The notes under the pieces are model-generated. The model was not told the origin of the DNA. It was given only the letters and a program-made list of their open reading frames with translations, and ran no database searches. From Anomaloglossus baeobatrachus (taxonomy: Eukaryota > Chordata > Amphibia > Anura > Aromobatidae), in contig NC_134364.1 in the NCBI RefSeq assembly GCF_048569485.1, positions 127,050,752 through 127,114,751 on the forward strand: DNA of 64,000 nucleotides, given 5' to 3'. Shown one piece after another: positions 24,801-35,165 of the stretch. How positions within the stretch are numbered: position 1 is the first letter of the stretch; the number at the start of each line of letters is the position of its first letter. A program made the translations under genes and the position numbers.

Positions 24801-27800
24801 CCTCCGCACCCCCCGTACTGCCCCTAGTACTGAGCTCCGCACCCCCCGTACTGCCCGCAGCACTGAGCTCCGCACCCCCCGTACTGCCTTTAGCACTGAC
24901 CTCCGCACCCCCCCGCACTGCCCCTAGGACTGACCTCCGCACCCCCCCGCACTGCCCCTAGTACTGACCTCCGCACCCCCCGTACTGACCTCCGCACCCC
25001 CCCATACTGCTCCTAGTACTGACCTCCGCACCCCCCCATACTGCTCCTAGTACTGACCTCCGCGCCCCCCGTACTGCTCCTAGTACTGACCTCCGCGCCC
25101 CCCGTACTGCTCCTAGTACTGACCTCCGCGCCCCCCGTACTGCCCCTAGTACTGACCTCCGCGCCCCCCGTACTGCCCCTAGTACTGACCTCCGCGCCCC
25201 TAGTACTGCCCCTAGTACTGCCCCTAGTACTGACCTCCGCGCCCCTAGTACTGCCCCTAGTACTGACCTCCGCACCCCCGTACTGCCCCTAGTACTGACC
25301 TCCACGCCCCTAGTACTGCCCCCAGTACTGACCTCCGCGCCCCCAGTACTGCCCGCAGCACTGACCTCCGCACCCCCCGTACTGCCCGCAGCACTGACCT
25401 CCGCACCCCCCGTACTGCCCGCAGCACTGACCTCCGCACCCCCCGTACTGCCCGCAGCACTGACCTCCGCACCCCCCGTACTGCCCGCAGCACTGAGCTC
25501 CGCACCCCCCGTACTGCCCGCAGCACTGAGCTCCGCACCCCCCGTACTGCCCGCAGCACTGAGCTCCGCACCCCCCGTACTGCCCGCAGCACTGAGCTCC
25601 GCACCCCCCGTACTGCCCGCAGCACTGAGCTCCGCACCCCCCGTACTGCCCGCAGCACTGAGCTCCGCACCCCCCGTACTGCCCGCAGCACTGAGCTCCG
25701 CACCCCCCGTACTGCCCGCAGCACTGAGCTCCGCACCCCCCGTACTGCCCGCAGCACTGAGCTCCGCACCCCCCGTACTGCCCGCAGCACTGAGCTCCGC
25801 ACCCCCCGTACTGCCCGCAGCACTGAGCTCCGCACCCCCCGTACTGCCCGCAGCACTGAGCTCCGCACCCCCCGTACTGCCCGCAGCACTGAGCTCCGCA
25901 CCCCCCGTACTGCCCGCAGCACTGAGCTCCGCACCCCCCGTACTGCCCGCAGCACTGAGCTCCGCACCCCCCGTACTGCCCGCAGCACTGAGCTCCGCAC
26001 CCCCCGTACTGCCCGCAGCACTGAGCTCCGCACCCCCCGTACTGCCCGCAGCACTGAGCTCCGCACCCCCCGTACTGCCCGCAGCACTGAGCTCCGCACC
26101 CCCCGTACTGCCCGCAGCACTGAGCTCCGCACCCCCCGTACTGCCCGCAGCACTGAGCTCCGCACCCCCCGTACTGCCCGCAGCACTGAGCTCCGCACCC
26201 CCCGTACTGCCCGCAGCACTGAGCTCCGCACCCCCTTGTACTGTTACTAGTACTGACCTTCGGACCCCTTTATTCCGCCCCTGGCACTGATTACTACCCC
26301 CCACCCCCATACTGTCCTTTTCTGGACGACTCATTTATTTTTCTCCCCTCAGTACGTGGAGAATAACAAGAAGGCCGATAATGACTGGCTCCGCTTGGAG
26401 TCCAATAAGGAAGGCACCAGGTAAGATTCAGGATGGATCCTGGCACCGCCCCCCACCAGCACCATACCCCTCCCCCCCGGCATTGTACCCCTCCTGGCAC
26501 CGTACCCCCTACCCCCCCGGCACCATACCCCTCCTGGCACCGTACACCCTCCCCCCCGGCATTGTACCCCCTGGCACCATACCCCTCCTGGCACCGTACC
26601 CCCTCCCCCCCGGCATTGTACCTCCCTTGCACCATACCCCTCCTGGCACCGTACCCCCTCCCCCCCGGCATTGTACCTCCTGGCACCATACCCCTCCTGG
26701 CACCGTACCCCCTCCCCCCGGCATTGTACCTCCTGGCACCATACCCCTCCTGGCATCGTACCCCCTCCCCCCCGGCATTGTACCTCCTGGCACCATACCC
26801 CTCCTGGCACCGTACCCCCTCCCCCCCGGCATTGTACCTCCTGGCACCATACCCCTCCTGGCACCGTACCCCCTCCCCCCCGGCATTGTACCTCCTGGCA
26901 CCATACCCCTCCTGGCACCGTACCCCCTCCCCCCCGGCATTGTACCTCCTGGCACCATACCCCTCCTGGCATCGTACCCCCTCCCCCCCGGCATTGTACC
27001 TCCTGGCACCATACCCCTCCTGGCACCGTACCCCCTCCCCCCCGGCATTGTACCTCCTGGCACCATACCCCTCCTGGCACCGTACCCCATCCCCCCGGCA
27101 TTGTACACCCCGACACCATACCCCTCCTGGCACCGTACCCCTCCCGGCACTGTACCCCCCTCCCCCCCGGCATCGTACCCCGGCTGCCCACACTCACACG
27201 GCACGTGGTAATGGCGGCGTCTCTTGCAGGTGGTTCGGGAAGTGCTGGTACATTCACGAGCTGCTGAAGTACGAGTTTGATGTGGAGTTCGATGTGAGTC
27301 TCTTGGGTTCCTATCATTAGGAAGCATGCGGTGCTGTACTGACGTGTTCTCCCCCACAGATCCCGGTCACGTACCCCACCACAGCGCCAGAAATCGCCAT
27401 TCCAGAGCTAGACGGGAAGACGGCAAAAATGTACAGGTATGAGAGCGGGAAGGCATCACCGCACGGGGGGAAAGGTTTACCTCCATGACTATGTGTGGGT
27501 GCAGGCCGGGGGGCGGAGGCACGGACCCTGGGGCAATGCCCACACTGTTGTGTATGGGCTGCCTCTGGCCTGGTCTCAGACACCGCTCCTCTGTTGTCTC
27601 CAGGGGAGGTAAGATCTGTCTGACGGAGCACTTCAAGCCGCTGTGGGCGCGGAACGTCCCGAAATTTGGGCTGGCGCATCTCATCGCCCTGGGGGTGAGT
27701 AAAATAATCCTGAAGATGGGCGACTGCTGCACCGTCCTGTCATGTCGAGTGAACGAGGGGAATGGCCCCGCAAGTTCAATTTCTAGTTTGGGTGATTTTT

Positions 27801-27931
27801 TTTTCAATTTGTAAAAGAAAAAAAATGTGATTCTCACTGTTTTCTGTTATGTGTTGTAGCTCGGGCCGTGGCTGGCGGTGGAGATTCCCGACCTCATCAG
27901 TAAAGGACTGGTCAGACACAAAGACGATTGA
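12843..27931 (+). CDS. ufc1: UFM1-conjugating enzyme E2
   Basis: E2 enzyme of ufmylation: it receives UFM1 from UBA5 on its active-site cysteine and works with the UFL1 ligase complex at the ER. Six coding exons: 12,843-12,965, 26,353-26,420, 27,230-27,293, 27,360-27,436, 27,604-27,694 and 27,860-27,931. All boundaries are GT-AG with consistent phase, giving 164 residues (human 167). The catalytic Cys116 lies in [10 protein letters not shown] and the TAK motif at residues 106-108, both at the human positions. [34 protein letters not shown] and [13 protein letters not shown] are nearly identical to human. Intron 1 (13.4 kb) and intron 2 are filled by minisatellites; introns 3-5 are 66-167 bp. 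There are no frame breaks. Certain. Confidence 0.98.
13141..13261. repeat. (ATA)n microsatellite with a dispersed-repeat tail
   Basis: About nine ATA/AAT units are followed by TTTATATAGCGCTATTAATT and CCATAGCACTTTACATACAT, a motif pair found at the ends of dispersed retroposon-like copies throughout fish and amphibian genomes. It lies 175 bp into ufc1 intron 1 and immediately precedes the giant array. The exact repeat family is not assigned. Confidence 0.6.
13262..26275. repeat. 13-kb minisatellite, 33-34-bp unit, in ufc1 intron 1
   Basis: The core GTACTGCCCCTAGTACTGAC plus CTCCGCA is followed by a poly-C run of about 5-9 bases, roughly 390 units by length. Variants are clustered: CTCCACA with long C runs at 13.3-13.7 kb; GCCCTCCACACCCCT at 14.4-15.0 kb; short 20-21-bp units lacking GTACTGCCCCTA at 15.5-15.6, 17.0-17.1 and 19.6-19.7 kb; GCACTGCCCC at 18.3, 20.9 and 21.7-22.0 kb; and GCCCGCAGCACTGAGCTC at 24.8-26.2 kb. 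C runs on the + strand mean C-rich pre-mRNA and a G-rich template strand with G-quadruplex potential. The repetitive reading frames on both strands are by-products. Confidence 0.97.
25325..26235. repeat. Homogeneous subarray of the ufc1 intron 1 minisatellite
   Basis: About 28 nearly identical 33-bp units carrying GCCCGCAGCACTGAGCTCC and exactly six C's. Their uniformity contrasts with the mixed units to the left and marks the youngest expansion in the array, about 110 bp from the exon 2 acceptor. A transitional GACCTCCGCGCCCC variant occupies about 25,060-25,350. Confidence 0.85.
26440..27190. repeat. Minisatellite, ~54-bp unit, in ufc1 intron 2
   Basis: About 13 units alternating CCTCCTGGCACCATACCCCT, CCTGGCACCGTACCCCCT and CCCCCCCGGCATTGTAC. 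The array starts about 20 bp after the exon 2 donor and ends about 40 bp before the exon 3 acceptor (TCTCTTGCAG), so the intron is essentially all array. The half-units TGGCACCATACCCCTCC and TGGCACCGTACCCCCTC are themselves related, so the array grew from a dimer. Confidence 0.93.
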
Positions 27932-27974
27932 TTTCTACCGTCACATCAAAGGAAGCATGGTGGCTGAATCCACC

Positions 27975-28960
27975 GGTGACTGTGGAGTCCCTGTTGGCCC
28001 TCTCTTCCCCCATCACTGGTGATTGCGGCTCCTCGTCGGCCCTCTCTCCCCTGTCGCCGGTGATTGCGGCTCCTCGTCGTCGGCCCTCTCTCCCTGTCGC
28101 CGGTGATTGCGGCGCCTCGTCGGCCCTCTCTCCCCTGTCGCCGGTGATTGCGGGCTCCTCGTCGTCGGCCCTCTCTCCCCTGTCGCCGGTGATTGCGGCT
28201 CCTCATCGTCGGCTTCTCTCCCCTGTCGCTGGTGATTGCGGCTCCTCGTCGGCCCTCTCTCCCCTGTCGCCGGTGATTGTGGCTCCCTCGTCGGCCCTCT
28301 CTCCCCTGTCGCCGGTGATTGCGGCTCCTCGTCGGCCCTCTCTCCCCTGTCGCGGTGATTGCGGTGTCTCGTCGGCCCTCTCTCCCCTGTCGCCGGTGAT
28401 TGCGGCTCCTCGTCGGCCCTCTCTCCCGTCGCCGGTGATTGCGGCTCCTCCTCCTCGGCCCTCTCTCCCCTATCGCCGGTGATTGCGGCTCCTCCTCGTC
28501 GGCCCTCTCTCCCCTATCGCCGGTGATTGCGGCTCCTCCTCGTCGGCCCTCTCTCCCCTGTCGCCGGTGATTGCGGCTCCTCGTCTGCCCTCTCTCCCCT
28601 GTCGCCGGTGATTGCGGCTCCTCGTCGGCCCTCTCTCCCCTGTTGCCGGTGATTGCGGCTCCTCGTCGGCCCTCTCTCCCCTGTCGCCGGTGATTGCGGC
28701 TCCTCCTCGTCGGCCCTCTCTCCCCTGTCGCCGGTGATTGCGGCTCCTCCTCGTCGGCCCTCTCTCCCCTGTCGCTGGTGATTGCGGCTCCTCCTCGTCG
28801 GCCCTCTCTCCCCTGTCGCCGGTGATTGCGGCTCCTCCTCGTCGGCCCCTCTCTCCCCTGTCGCCGGTGATTGCGGCTCCTCCTCGTCGGCCCCTCTCTC
28901 CCCTGTCGCCGGTGATTGCGGCTCCTCCTCGTCGGCCCTCTCTCCCCCTGCCTCATTGCT
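27975..28960. repeat. Minisatellite, 41-45-bp unit, in the ufc1 3' UTR
   Basis: About 22 units of GCCGGTGATTGCGGCTCCTC, CTCGTCGGCC and CTCTCTCCCCTGT, beginning about 45 bases after the stop codon and lying upstream of the only evident polyadenylation signal. It would therefore be in the mature transcript. Units vary in length through CTC or CGT gain and loss. It does not extend the ufc1 reading frame, which ends at TGA 27,929-27,931. Confidence 0.92.
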
Positions 28961-29065
28961 GGGGACTGTGGAGCCCATTGTGCCATCACCCACAGGTGAT
29001 CACCGAGCCGCCCTGTACTGATCACATTGTGATATCGGTTTCCATCTTCATTATTTTACTGTTAT

Positions 29066-29071
29066 AATAAA
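29066..29071 (+). terminator. ufc1 polyadenylation signal
   Basis: AATAAA in TTATAATAAAATTG, about 1.1 kb after the ufc1 stop codon and the first canonical signal downstream of it. T-rich sequence (TTATTTCAAC) follows. Use of this site would place the whole 27,975-28,960 array in the 3' UTR. Confidence 0.7.
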
Positions 29072-29091
29072 ATTGAGGTGGAAATTCATGT

Positions 29092-29751
29092 AATTTATTT
29101 CAACTTGTGAATTTTAGAGACTGTAGGAAAGAGGTGAGTGGCGCTGCCCGTGTGACCAGAGGGGTGGGGCGCAGGGGGTGGGGGCAGGGCTCCAGTCTAT
29201 AACCTGTGTATATAGGAGTCAGGAAGGAGGAGGTACAAGAGCACATAAGGCTATGTTCACACGCTGCAGCTTTTTCTGCATTTTTGACGTCACTAAGATG
29301 CACCTAAATTCATGCGTTTCCTTCCCCCAGCAAAGTCTAGGAGATTTCTATGTTGCTGTTCACACACTGCATCTTTTTTTGGCTGCATCTTGGCTGCGTT
29401 TTTTAAGGCATAGCCAAGATGCAGCTTCTCAATTCTTTTTGTGTCTTGTCCCTGCGTTTCGGAGGACTGGCAGATCAATCCCCCGCTGACTTGGGGTCGG
29501 TGGCGGATTGATCCCTGGTATCTGGCTAGATAAAGTCATAAAGTCAATGGGGACCACAATCTGGCGCAAAGGGGTAGGAGCAAGTGCTTCATATTTACCG
29601 AATCACTGGTGCGGCTGTCACCCTGCTCCCGCGGCAGGTCATTTACTTTCCAGGCCGCTCATTACTTTCTTTGAATATGCACTGCTTCCCCCCACCCACC
29701 GGTGGATGTGATTGGTTGCAATCAGATGCGCCCCCCATCCTGAGTGACAGC
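29092..29751. other. ufc1-usp21 intergenic sequence with probable repeat remnants
   Basis: No gene is seen. AGGCTATGTTCACACGCTGC at 29,248 resembles the terminal repeat of amphibian DNA transposons, and GCATCTTGGCTGCG with an inverted partner near 29,410 suggests a decayed element. No matching far end could be placed with confidence. Confidence 0.4.
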
Positions 29752-31470
29752 TGTCTGACTGCAAGCAATCATTGACGCCGGTGTGCGGCTCTATATTGTA
29801 CAGTAAAATAAATAATAAAAAAAATTGGCGTACGATTTCCACCAACCCCATATTTTTTTTACAAGCCCAGATAAAGCCCAACAGCTGGGGGCTGGTATTC
29901 TCAGGCTGGGGATACCTATGGTTATTATGCACCCCCCAGCCTAAAAATATCTGCCAACAGCTGCCCAAAATTGCCGCATACATTAGATGTGAGAGTCCCG
30001 ACACTTTACCTGGCTCGTTCCGCATTGCCCTGGTGCGGTGTCAATCGGGGTAAAAAAGAGTTAATAACAGCTTATAGCTGCCACTAAGTCCTAGATTAGT
30101 AATGGCAGGAGTCTACCCAAGACACCCCCCCCCATCATTAATCTGTAAGTGAAAGTAAATAAACACAAACACCGAAATAATGCTTAATTTGGAATAAAAA
30201 ACAAAAAGCACCCTCTTTCACCACTTTATTAGCCCCCAAAACACCTCTCCAGGTTGGACGTAATCCACACGAGGTACCACAATGCTTCCAGCACTGCTAC
30301 ATCGGAAGCTGACAGCGAGCACCATAGAACAGGACTGCCCGCTGTGAAGTTCAGACCGCAAATGAAGTGAGCCGCGTGCTCAGCGGTGACGTCACTCAGG
30401 TTAGCCATGGCCACAGCCTCCACCTGTAACAGCAAAACACCTGAGTGATGTCCTGCTGGTTGTACGGCTCACTTCTGTCGGCTGATTTGCGGTCACAGGT
30501 GCAGGACTCCAGCTGTGGCCACGGGTGTCCTAAATGTCAGCTGCATGGAGCTCACAGTGGGCAGTCATGTTCTATAGCGCTCGCTGTGAGCTTCAGCTAT
30601 GTAGCAGTGCTAGAAGCATTGTGGGATCTTGTGTGGATTACATCAGACCTGCAGGGGTGTATGGGGGGTTAATGAAGTGGTGAAAGGGTGCTTTTTGTCT
30701 TTTCTTTCAAATAAAGGATTTTTTGGGTGTTTGTGTTTATTTACAGATTAGTGATGGGGAGTCTCATAGACGCCTGTCATCAGTAAGCTAGGACTTAGTA
30801 GCAGCTGTGGACTGTTATTAACTCCTTATTACTCCATTGCCACTGCACCAGGGCAACGGGAAGAGCCGGGTCCAGCACCAGAATTGGTGCATCTTATGGA
30901 TGTGCCATGTCTGAGGCAGCTGTGGGCTCCTATTGTTAGGCTGGAAAGGGCCAAATAACGATGGCCCTTCCCACCCTAAGAATATCACTGTAAAAATAAA
31001 TCAATAGCGCAATCTAAGAGCACCCGATGTATTAATGTTAGATTAGTATAGTTAGAAGCTGCTCACCTGCTTTGGTTGTGCGCCCTCGCACAACCTCGGT
31101 GATGAGCGTGTAAGTCCTCTGGTTATGAGGGGCTGTGGTAACTGGTGTTATCTGATCCTTTTGGCTGGATGGAGCTGGAGGTTTACCTGAGGAAAGCAAG
31201 GGGATCTTGCTGAAACGCGTTGTGAAGTGATAACAAGAGCTTTATCTTTTAACAATAAAGCCTAATCTTCAAAAGAACATTTAGAAACTGATCCATCATT
31301 AGCGCTCAAAGACCGGTTTCATCACTATTATCTACACCCTAAGAATATCAGCCCCCAGTTGTCTGCTGTACCTTGGCTGGTTTTAGAAAAATGGGGGGGG
31401 GGGGGGGGGGGTCCCACGTCATTTTTTTATTTTATTTTATTAAATAAACCAAATAATTAAAAAGAAAAAA
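29752..31470. mobile_element. Long inverted-repeat dispersed element, copy A-1
   Basis: The left half (CAGCTGGGGGCTGGTATTCT, CCAGCCTAAAAATATCTGCC, GTAAATAAACACAAACACCG, CCACTTTATTAG) is matched in reverse complement by the right half (TAATGAAGTGGTGAAAGGGT, GGTGTTTGTGTTTATTTAC, CCTAAGAATATCAGCCCCC), with the centre near 30,440. It is a large foldback-type DNA element without recognisable coding capacity. A later insertion (30,988-31,350) lies in the right half. The same element appears again at 36,269-37,620. Confidence 0.65.
30988..31350. mobile_element. 347-bp insertion with 16-bp target-site duplication
   Basis: CACCCTAAGAATATCA is present at both 30,972-30,987 and 31,335-31,350. The parallel copy at about 37,500-37,520 has a single, uninterrupted version of the site. 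The insert contains GAAACGCGTTG and an internal AACAATAAAGCC. A 16-bp duplication points to retroposition by LINE machinery (a SINE or truncated LINE) rather than a cut-and-paste transposon. I could not name the family. Confidence 0.75.
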
Positions 31471-31849
31471 CAGGTGTCCCCCTCTTTTCATAACCAGCCA
31501 AGGTACTGCAGACAGCTGAGGGTTGGAGCCTGCAGCTGCTCGTGTGCGGGATATGAAAAAATGGGGGACTCCAGGTCATTTTTTTTTAACAAAAAACCCC
31601 CAAAAAAGCAGCTGTCAAAATGCAAGCAAAATGTTAGCTGTGCGTTTGCACTTCGCTTTTGTTGCGATTTGGATGCATTTTTGTCAACAAAAACACAGGT
31701 TTCCCACATATCTCTGTTCTCCGCTTCACACTCACTGATCACTGGCACTACGTGACAGTCACACTGCTCCCGCAGCCTCTCATTCTTTTTTCCCGACCCG
31801 CTCATTGGCCTCATTACATATTCACTGCACCCGCTCATTAGGCTCATAC

Positions 31850-32690
31850 ATATTCACTGCTTCCCCCATCTGTGATTGGTTGCCATCAGACGTGCCCCCA
31901 CGCTGAGTGACAGACTGCAACCAGTCACAGCCGCTGGTAGGCGGGTCTATATCGCACAGGAGAATAAATAAAAAAAAAAGTGTCCGTGCCACCCTAATTT
32001 TGATACCAGCCAAGATAAAGCCTCACAGCTGGGGGCTGGTATTCTCAGGCTGGGGAGACCCACATTATTGGGACCCCCCCCAGCCTAAAAATATCAGCCA
32101 GCAACCACCCAGCTCATCCTGATTTACCTGATGCGGTGTCAATCGTGTTAATAAGAGGTTACTAAGCCCTAGCGTAGTGATGGCCGGCGTCTGAGACACC
32201 TCCCATCACTAATCTGTACGTTAAAGTAAATAACCACAGACACTGAAAAAAATCCTTTATTTGAAATAAAATAAAAAGCCCCCTCTTTCACTGATTAATT
32301 AATTCCCAATCATGCTGCAGGTCCAAAGTAATCCACACAAGGTCCCATGGCGATTCAGCTCTGCTACATCCCTGTCCTGTCACAGCGAGCGTCATAGAAT
32401 ATGGCTGCCAGTTGTGATTGCAGATGGAGCCGTGCGATCAGAATGAACTGCGATGATCTCCTGACGTCACAGCTATGGGTCCCGCAGTACGATGTGTTGC
32501 AGCAATGACGTCATGGGTTCACCGCTGTGAGGTTCAGGCCGTGACTGAAGTGAGCTGCGCCATCTGCGTCACTTCTGGGGCGGCTGCGGGCTACTATTGT
32601 TGGGCTGGAAAGGGCCAAATAATGATGGCTCTTCCCACCCTAATAATATCAGCCCCCAATTGTCTGCTGTATCTTGGTTAGGTTTAGAGA
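31850..32690. mobile_element. Related inverted-repeat dispersed element, copy A-2
   Basis: A second, diverged member of the family at 29,752 in the same orientation. It shares GTGATTGGTTGC, CAGCTGGGGGCTGGTATTCT, CCTAAAAATATCAGCC, GCGGTGTCAATCG and, in the right half, GGCTGGAAAGGGCCAAATAA. The halves again pair with each other. It recurs at about 38,010-38,860. Confidence 0.6.
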
Positions 32691-32941
32691 AATGGGGGGG
32701 ACCAACCCCCAAAAAAAAAAAAAATAATAAATAACAGCTGGCTATCCCTCTATCAAGGTTATCTATTCTTTCTTTCTATCTATTCTGTTATTTTTTTTTC
32801 TTTTTAAAATGCAGTCAAAAACGCATGCAAAACGTAGTGTTTAGTTATCAGATTCCCAGAGGGTGCTTTTTTTTTTGTCGTCAAACCAACAACGGAGCGT
32901 GTGCACACAGAAGTGGAAGGAAGCGATTCTTTGCCAGTAGT

Positions 32942-33108
32942 AAAGATGGCTGCGTGCACACTTCCGGTTCTAGTGTGGAAACGGAAGTCTAGCGCGCACC
33001 CGCGCATTATGAAAGATAAGCCGCTCTCCATAGCAACGCTTGTACATAGTGGGCGGGGCTACGAAGAGAGCAGAGCATGCGCACTAAAAAATCCTGGGAA
33101 AATGGCGG
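32942..33108 (+). promoter_or_regulatory. usp21 promoter, copy A
   Basis: TATA-less promoter with AAGATGGCTGC (YY1-like, 32,943), CTTCCGG (32,961-32,967) and ACGGAAGT (32,981-32,988) ETS sites, CCATAGCAAC (RFX half site, 33,028-33,037), GGGCGGGG (33,051-33,058), GCATGCGCAC (NRF1, 33,075-33,084) and AAAATGGCGG (YY1, 33,099-33,108). It is assigned to usp21 because that gene lies next downstream on the same strand with no other first exon in sight. A nearly identical copy stands at 39,106-39,268. Confidence 0.7.
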
Positions 33109-33180
33109 AGGATGCTGCGGTTGCTATGAAGCCGAGGAGAGGAAGGCCGTGATTCCAGGTCAGCAACACCGAGACCACAG
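33086..33180 (+). other. Probable usp21 non-coding exon 1, copy A
   Basis: Runs from just before the YY1 site to the donor CCACAG|GTGAGG (GT at 33,181). An alternative donor, TTCCAG|GTCAGC, lies 22 bases earlier. ATG at 33,102 opens a 16-codon reading frame (MAEDAAVAM at its start) that closes with TGA at 33,150-33,152, so it would act as an upstream ORF in the leader. Splicing to 43,462 is inferred, not demonstrated. Confidence 0.5.
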
Positions 33181-33319
33181 GTGAGGAATACAGCGCCGAG
33201 TCCAGGGGGCTCCCGTGTGTGGCGCTACCTCTCCCGAACAGCACGCCCCCTCCTGTATAAGACCCCCCACACCGCCTGACTCTGACGACCCCCAATTTCC
33301 TGTATAGGACTCAACCTCC

Positions 33320-35165
33320 CTCCTGTCTGGGACGCCCCCCCCCTTCCCTCCTGTCTGGACGCCCCCCCCCTTCCCTCCTGTCTGGGACGCCCCCCCCCTT
33401 CCCTCCTGTCTGGGACGCCCCCCCCCCTTCCCTCCTGTCTGGGACGCCCCCCCCCCTTCCCTCCTGTCTGGGGACGCCCCCCCCCTTCCCTCCTGTCTGG
33501 GACGCCCCCCCCCCTTCCCTCCTGTCTGGGACGCCCCCCCCTTCCCTCCTGTCTGGGACGCCCCCCCGCCCTTCCCCTCCTGTCTGGGACGCCCCCCCCC
33601 TTCCCTCCTGTCTGGGGACGCCCCCCCCCCTTCCCTCCTGTCTGGACGCCCCCCCCCTTCCCTCCTGTCTGGGACGCCCCCCCCCCTTCCCTCCTGTCTG
33701 GGACGCCCCCCCCCTCCCTCCTGTCTGGGACGCCCCCCCCCCTTCCCTCCTCTCTGGGGACCGCCCCCCCCCCCCTTCCCTCCCGTCTGGGACGCCCCCC
33801 CCCCTTCCCTCCGTCTGGGACGCCCCCCCCCCCTTCCCTCCCGTCTGGGACGCCCCCCCCCCTTCCCTCCCGTCTGGGACGCCCCCCCCCCTTCCCTCCC
33901 GTCTGGGACGCCCCCCCCCCTTCCCTCCTCTCTGGGACCGCCCCCCCCCCCTTCCCTCCCGTCTGGGACGCCCCCCCCCTTCCCTCCCGTCTGGGACGCC
34001 CCCCCCCCCTTCCCTCCCGTCTGGGACGCCCCCCCCCCCTTCCCTCCCGTCTGGGACGCCCCCCCCCCTTCCCTCCCGTCTGGGACGCCCCCCCCCCCCC
34101 TTCCCTCCCGTCTGGGACGCCCCCCGCCCCCCTTCCCTCCCGTCTGGGACGCCCCCCCCCGCCCTTCCCTCCCGTCTGGGACGCCCCCCCCCCTTCCCTC
34201 CCGTCTGGGACGCCCCCCCCCCTTCCCTCCCGTCTGGGACGCCCCCCCTCCCCCGTTGCCCTCCCGTCTGGGACGCCCCCCCCCCCTTCCCTCCCGTCTG
34301 GGACGCCCCGCCCCTTCCCTCCCGTCTGGGACGCCCCCCCCCCCTTCCCTCCGTCTGGGACGCCCCCCCCCCCTTCCCTCCCGTCTGGGACGCCCCCCCC
34401 CTTCCTCCCGTCTGGGACGCCCCCCCCCTTCCCTCCCGTCTGGGACGCCCCCCCCCCCCTTCCCTCCCGTCTGGGACGCCCCCCCCCCCTTCCCTCCCGT
34501 CTGGGACGCCCCCCCCCCCTTCCCCTCCCGTCTGGGACGCCCCCCCCCCTTCCCTCCCGTCTGGGACGCCCCCCCCCTTCCCTCCCTGTCTGGGACGCCC
34601 CCCCCCCCTTCCCTCCCGTCTGGGACGCCCCCCCCCCTTCCCTCCTGTCTGGGACGCCCCCCCCCCCGTCCCTCCCTGTCTGGGACGCCCCCCCCCCTTC
34701 CCTCCTGTCTGGGACGCCCCCCCCCCCTTCCCTCCTGTCTGGACGCCCCCCCCCCTTCCCTCCTGTCTGGGACGCCCCCCCCCTTCCCTCCTGTCTGGGA
34801 CGCCCCCCCCCCCTTCCCTCCTGTCTGGGGACGCCCCCCCCCCCTTCCCTCCTGTCTGGGACGCCCCCCCCCCCTTCCCTCCTGTCTGGACGCCCCCCCC
34901 CCCTTCCCTCCTGTCTGGGACGCCCCCCCCCCCTTCCCTCCTGTCTGGGACGCCCCCCCCCTTCCCTCCTGTCTGGGACGCCCCCCCCCTTCCCTCCTGT
35001 CTGGGGACGCCCCCCCCCCTTCCCTCCTGTCTGGGGACGCCCCCCCCCCCTTCCCTCCTGTCTGGGACGCCCCCCCCCTTCCTCCTGTCTGGACGCCCCC
35101 CCCCCTTCCCTCCTGTCTGGGACGCCCCCCCCCCCTTCCCCTCCGTGTCTGGGATGTCCCCCCCC
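33320..35165. repeat. C-rich minisatellite, 28-32-bp unit, copy A
   Basis: About 60 units of CCTCCTGTCTGGGACG plus a C run of 7-12 and CTTCC. The central part (about 33,780-34,620) uses CCTCCCGTCTGGG, while both ends use CCTCCTGTCTGGG. The reading frames are repetitive by-products. The long C runs make base counts unreliable. Confidence 0.95.
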
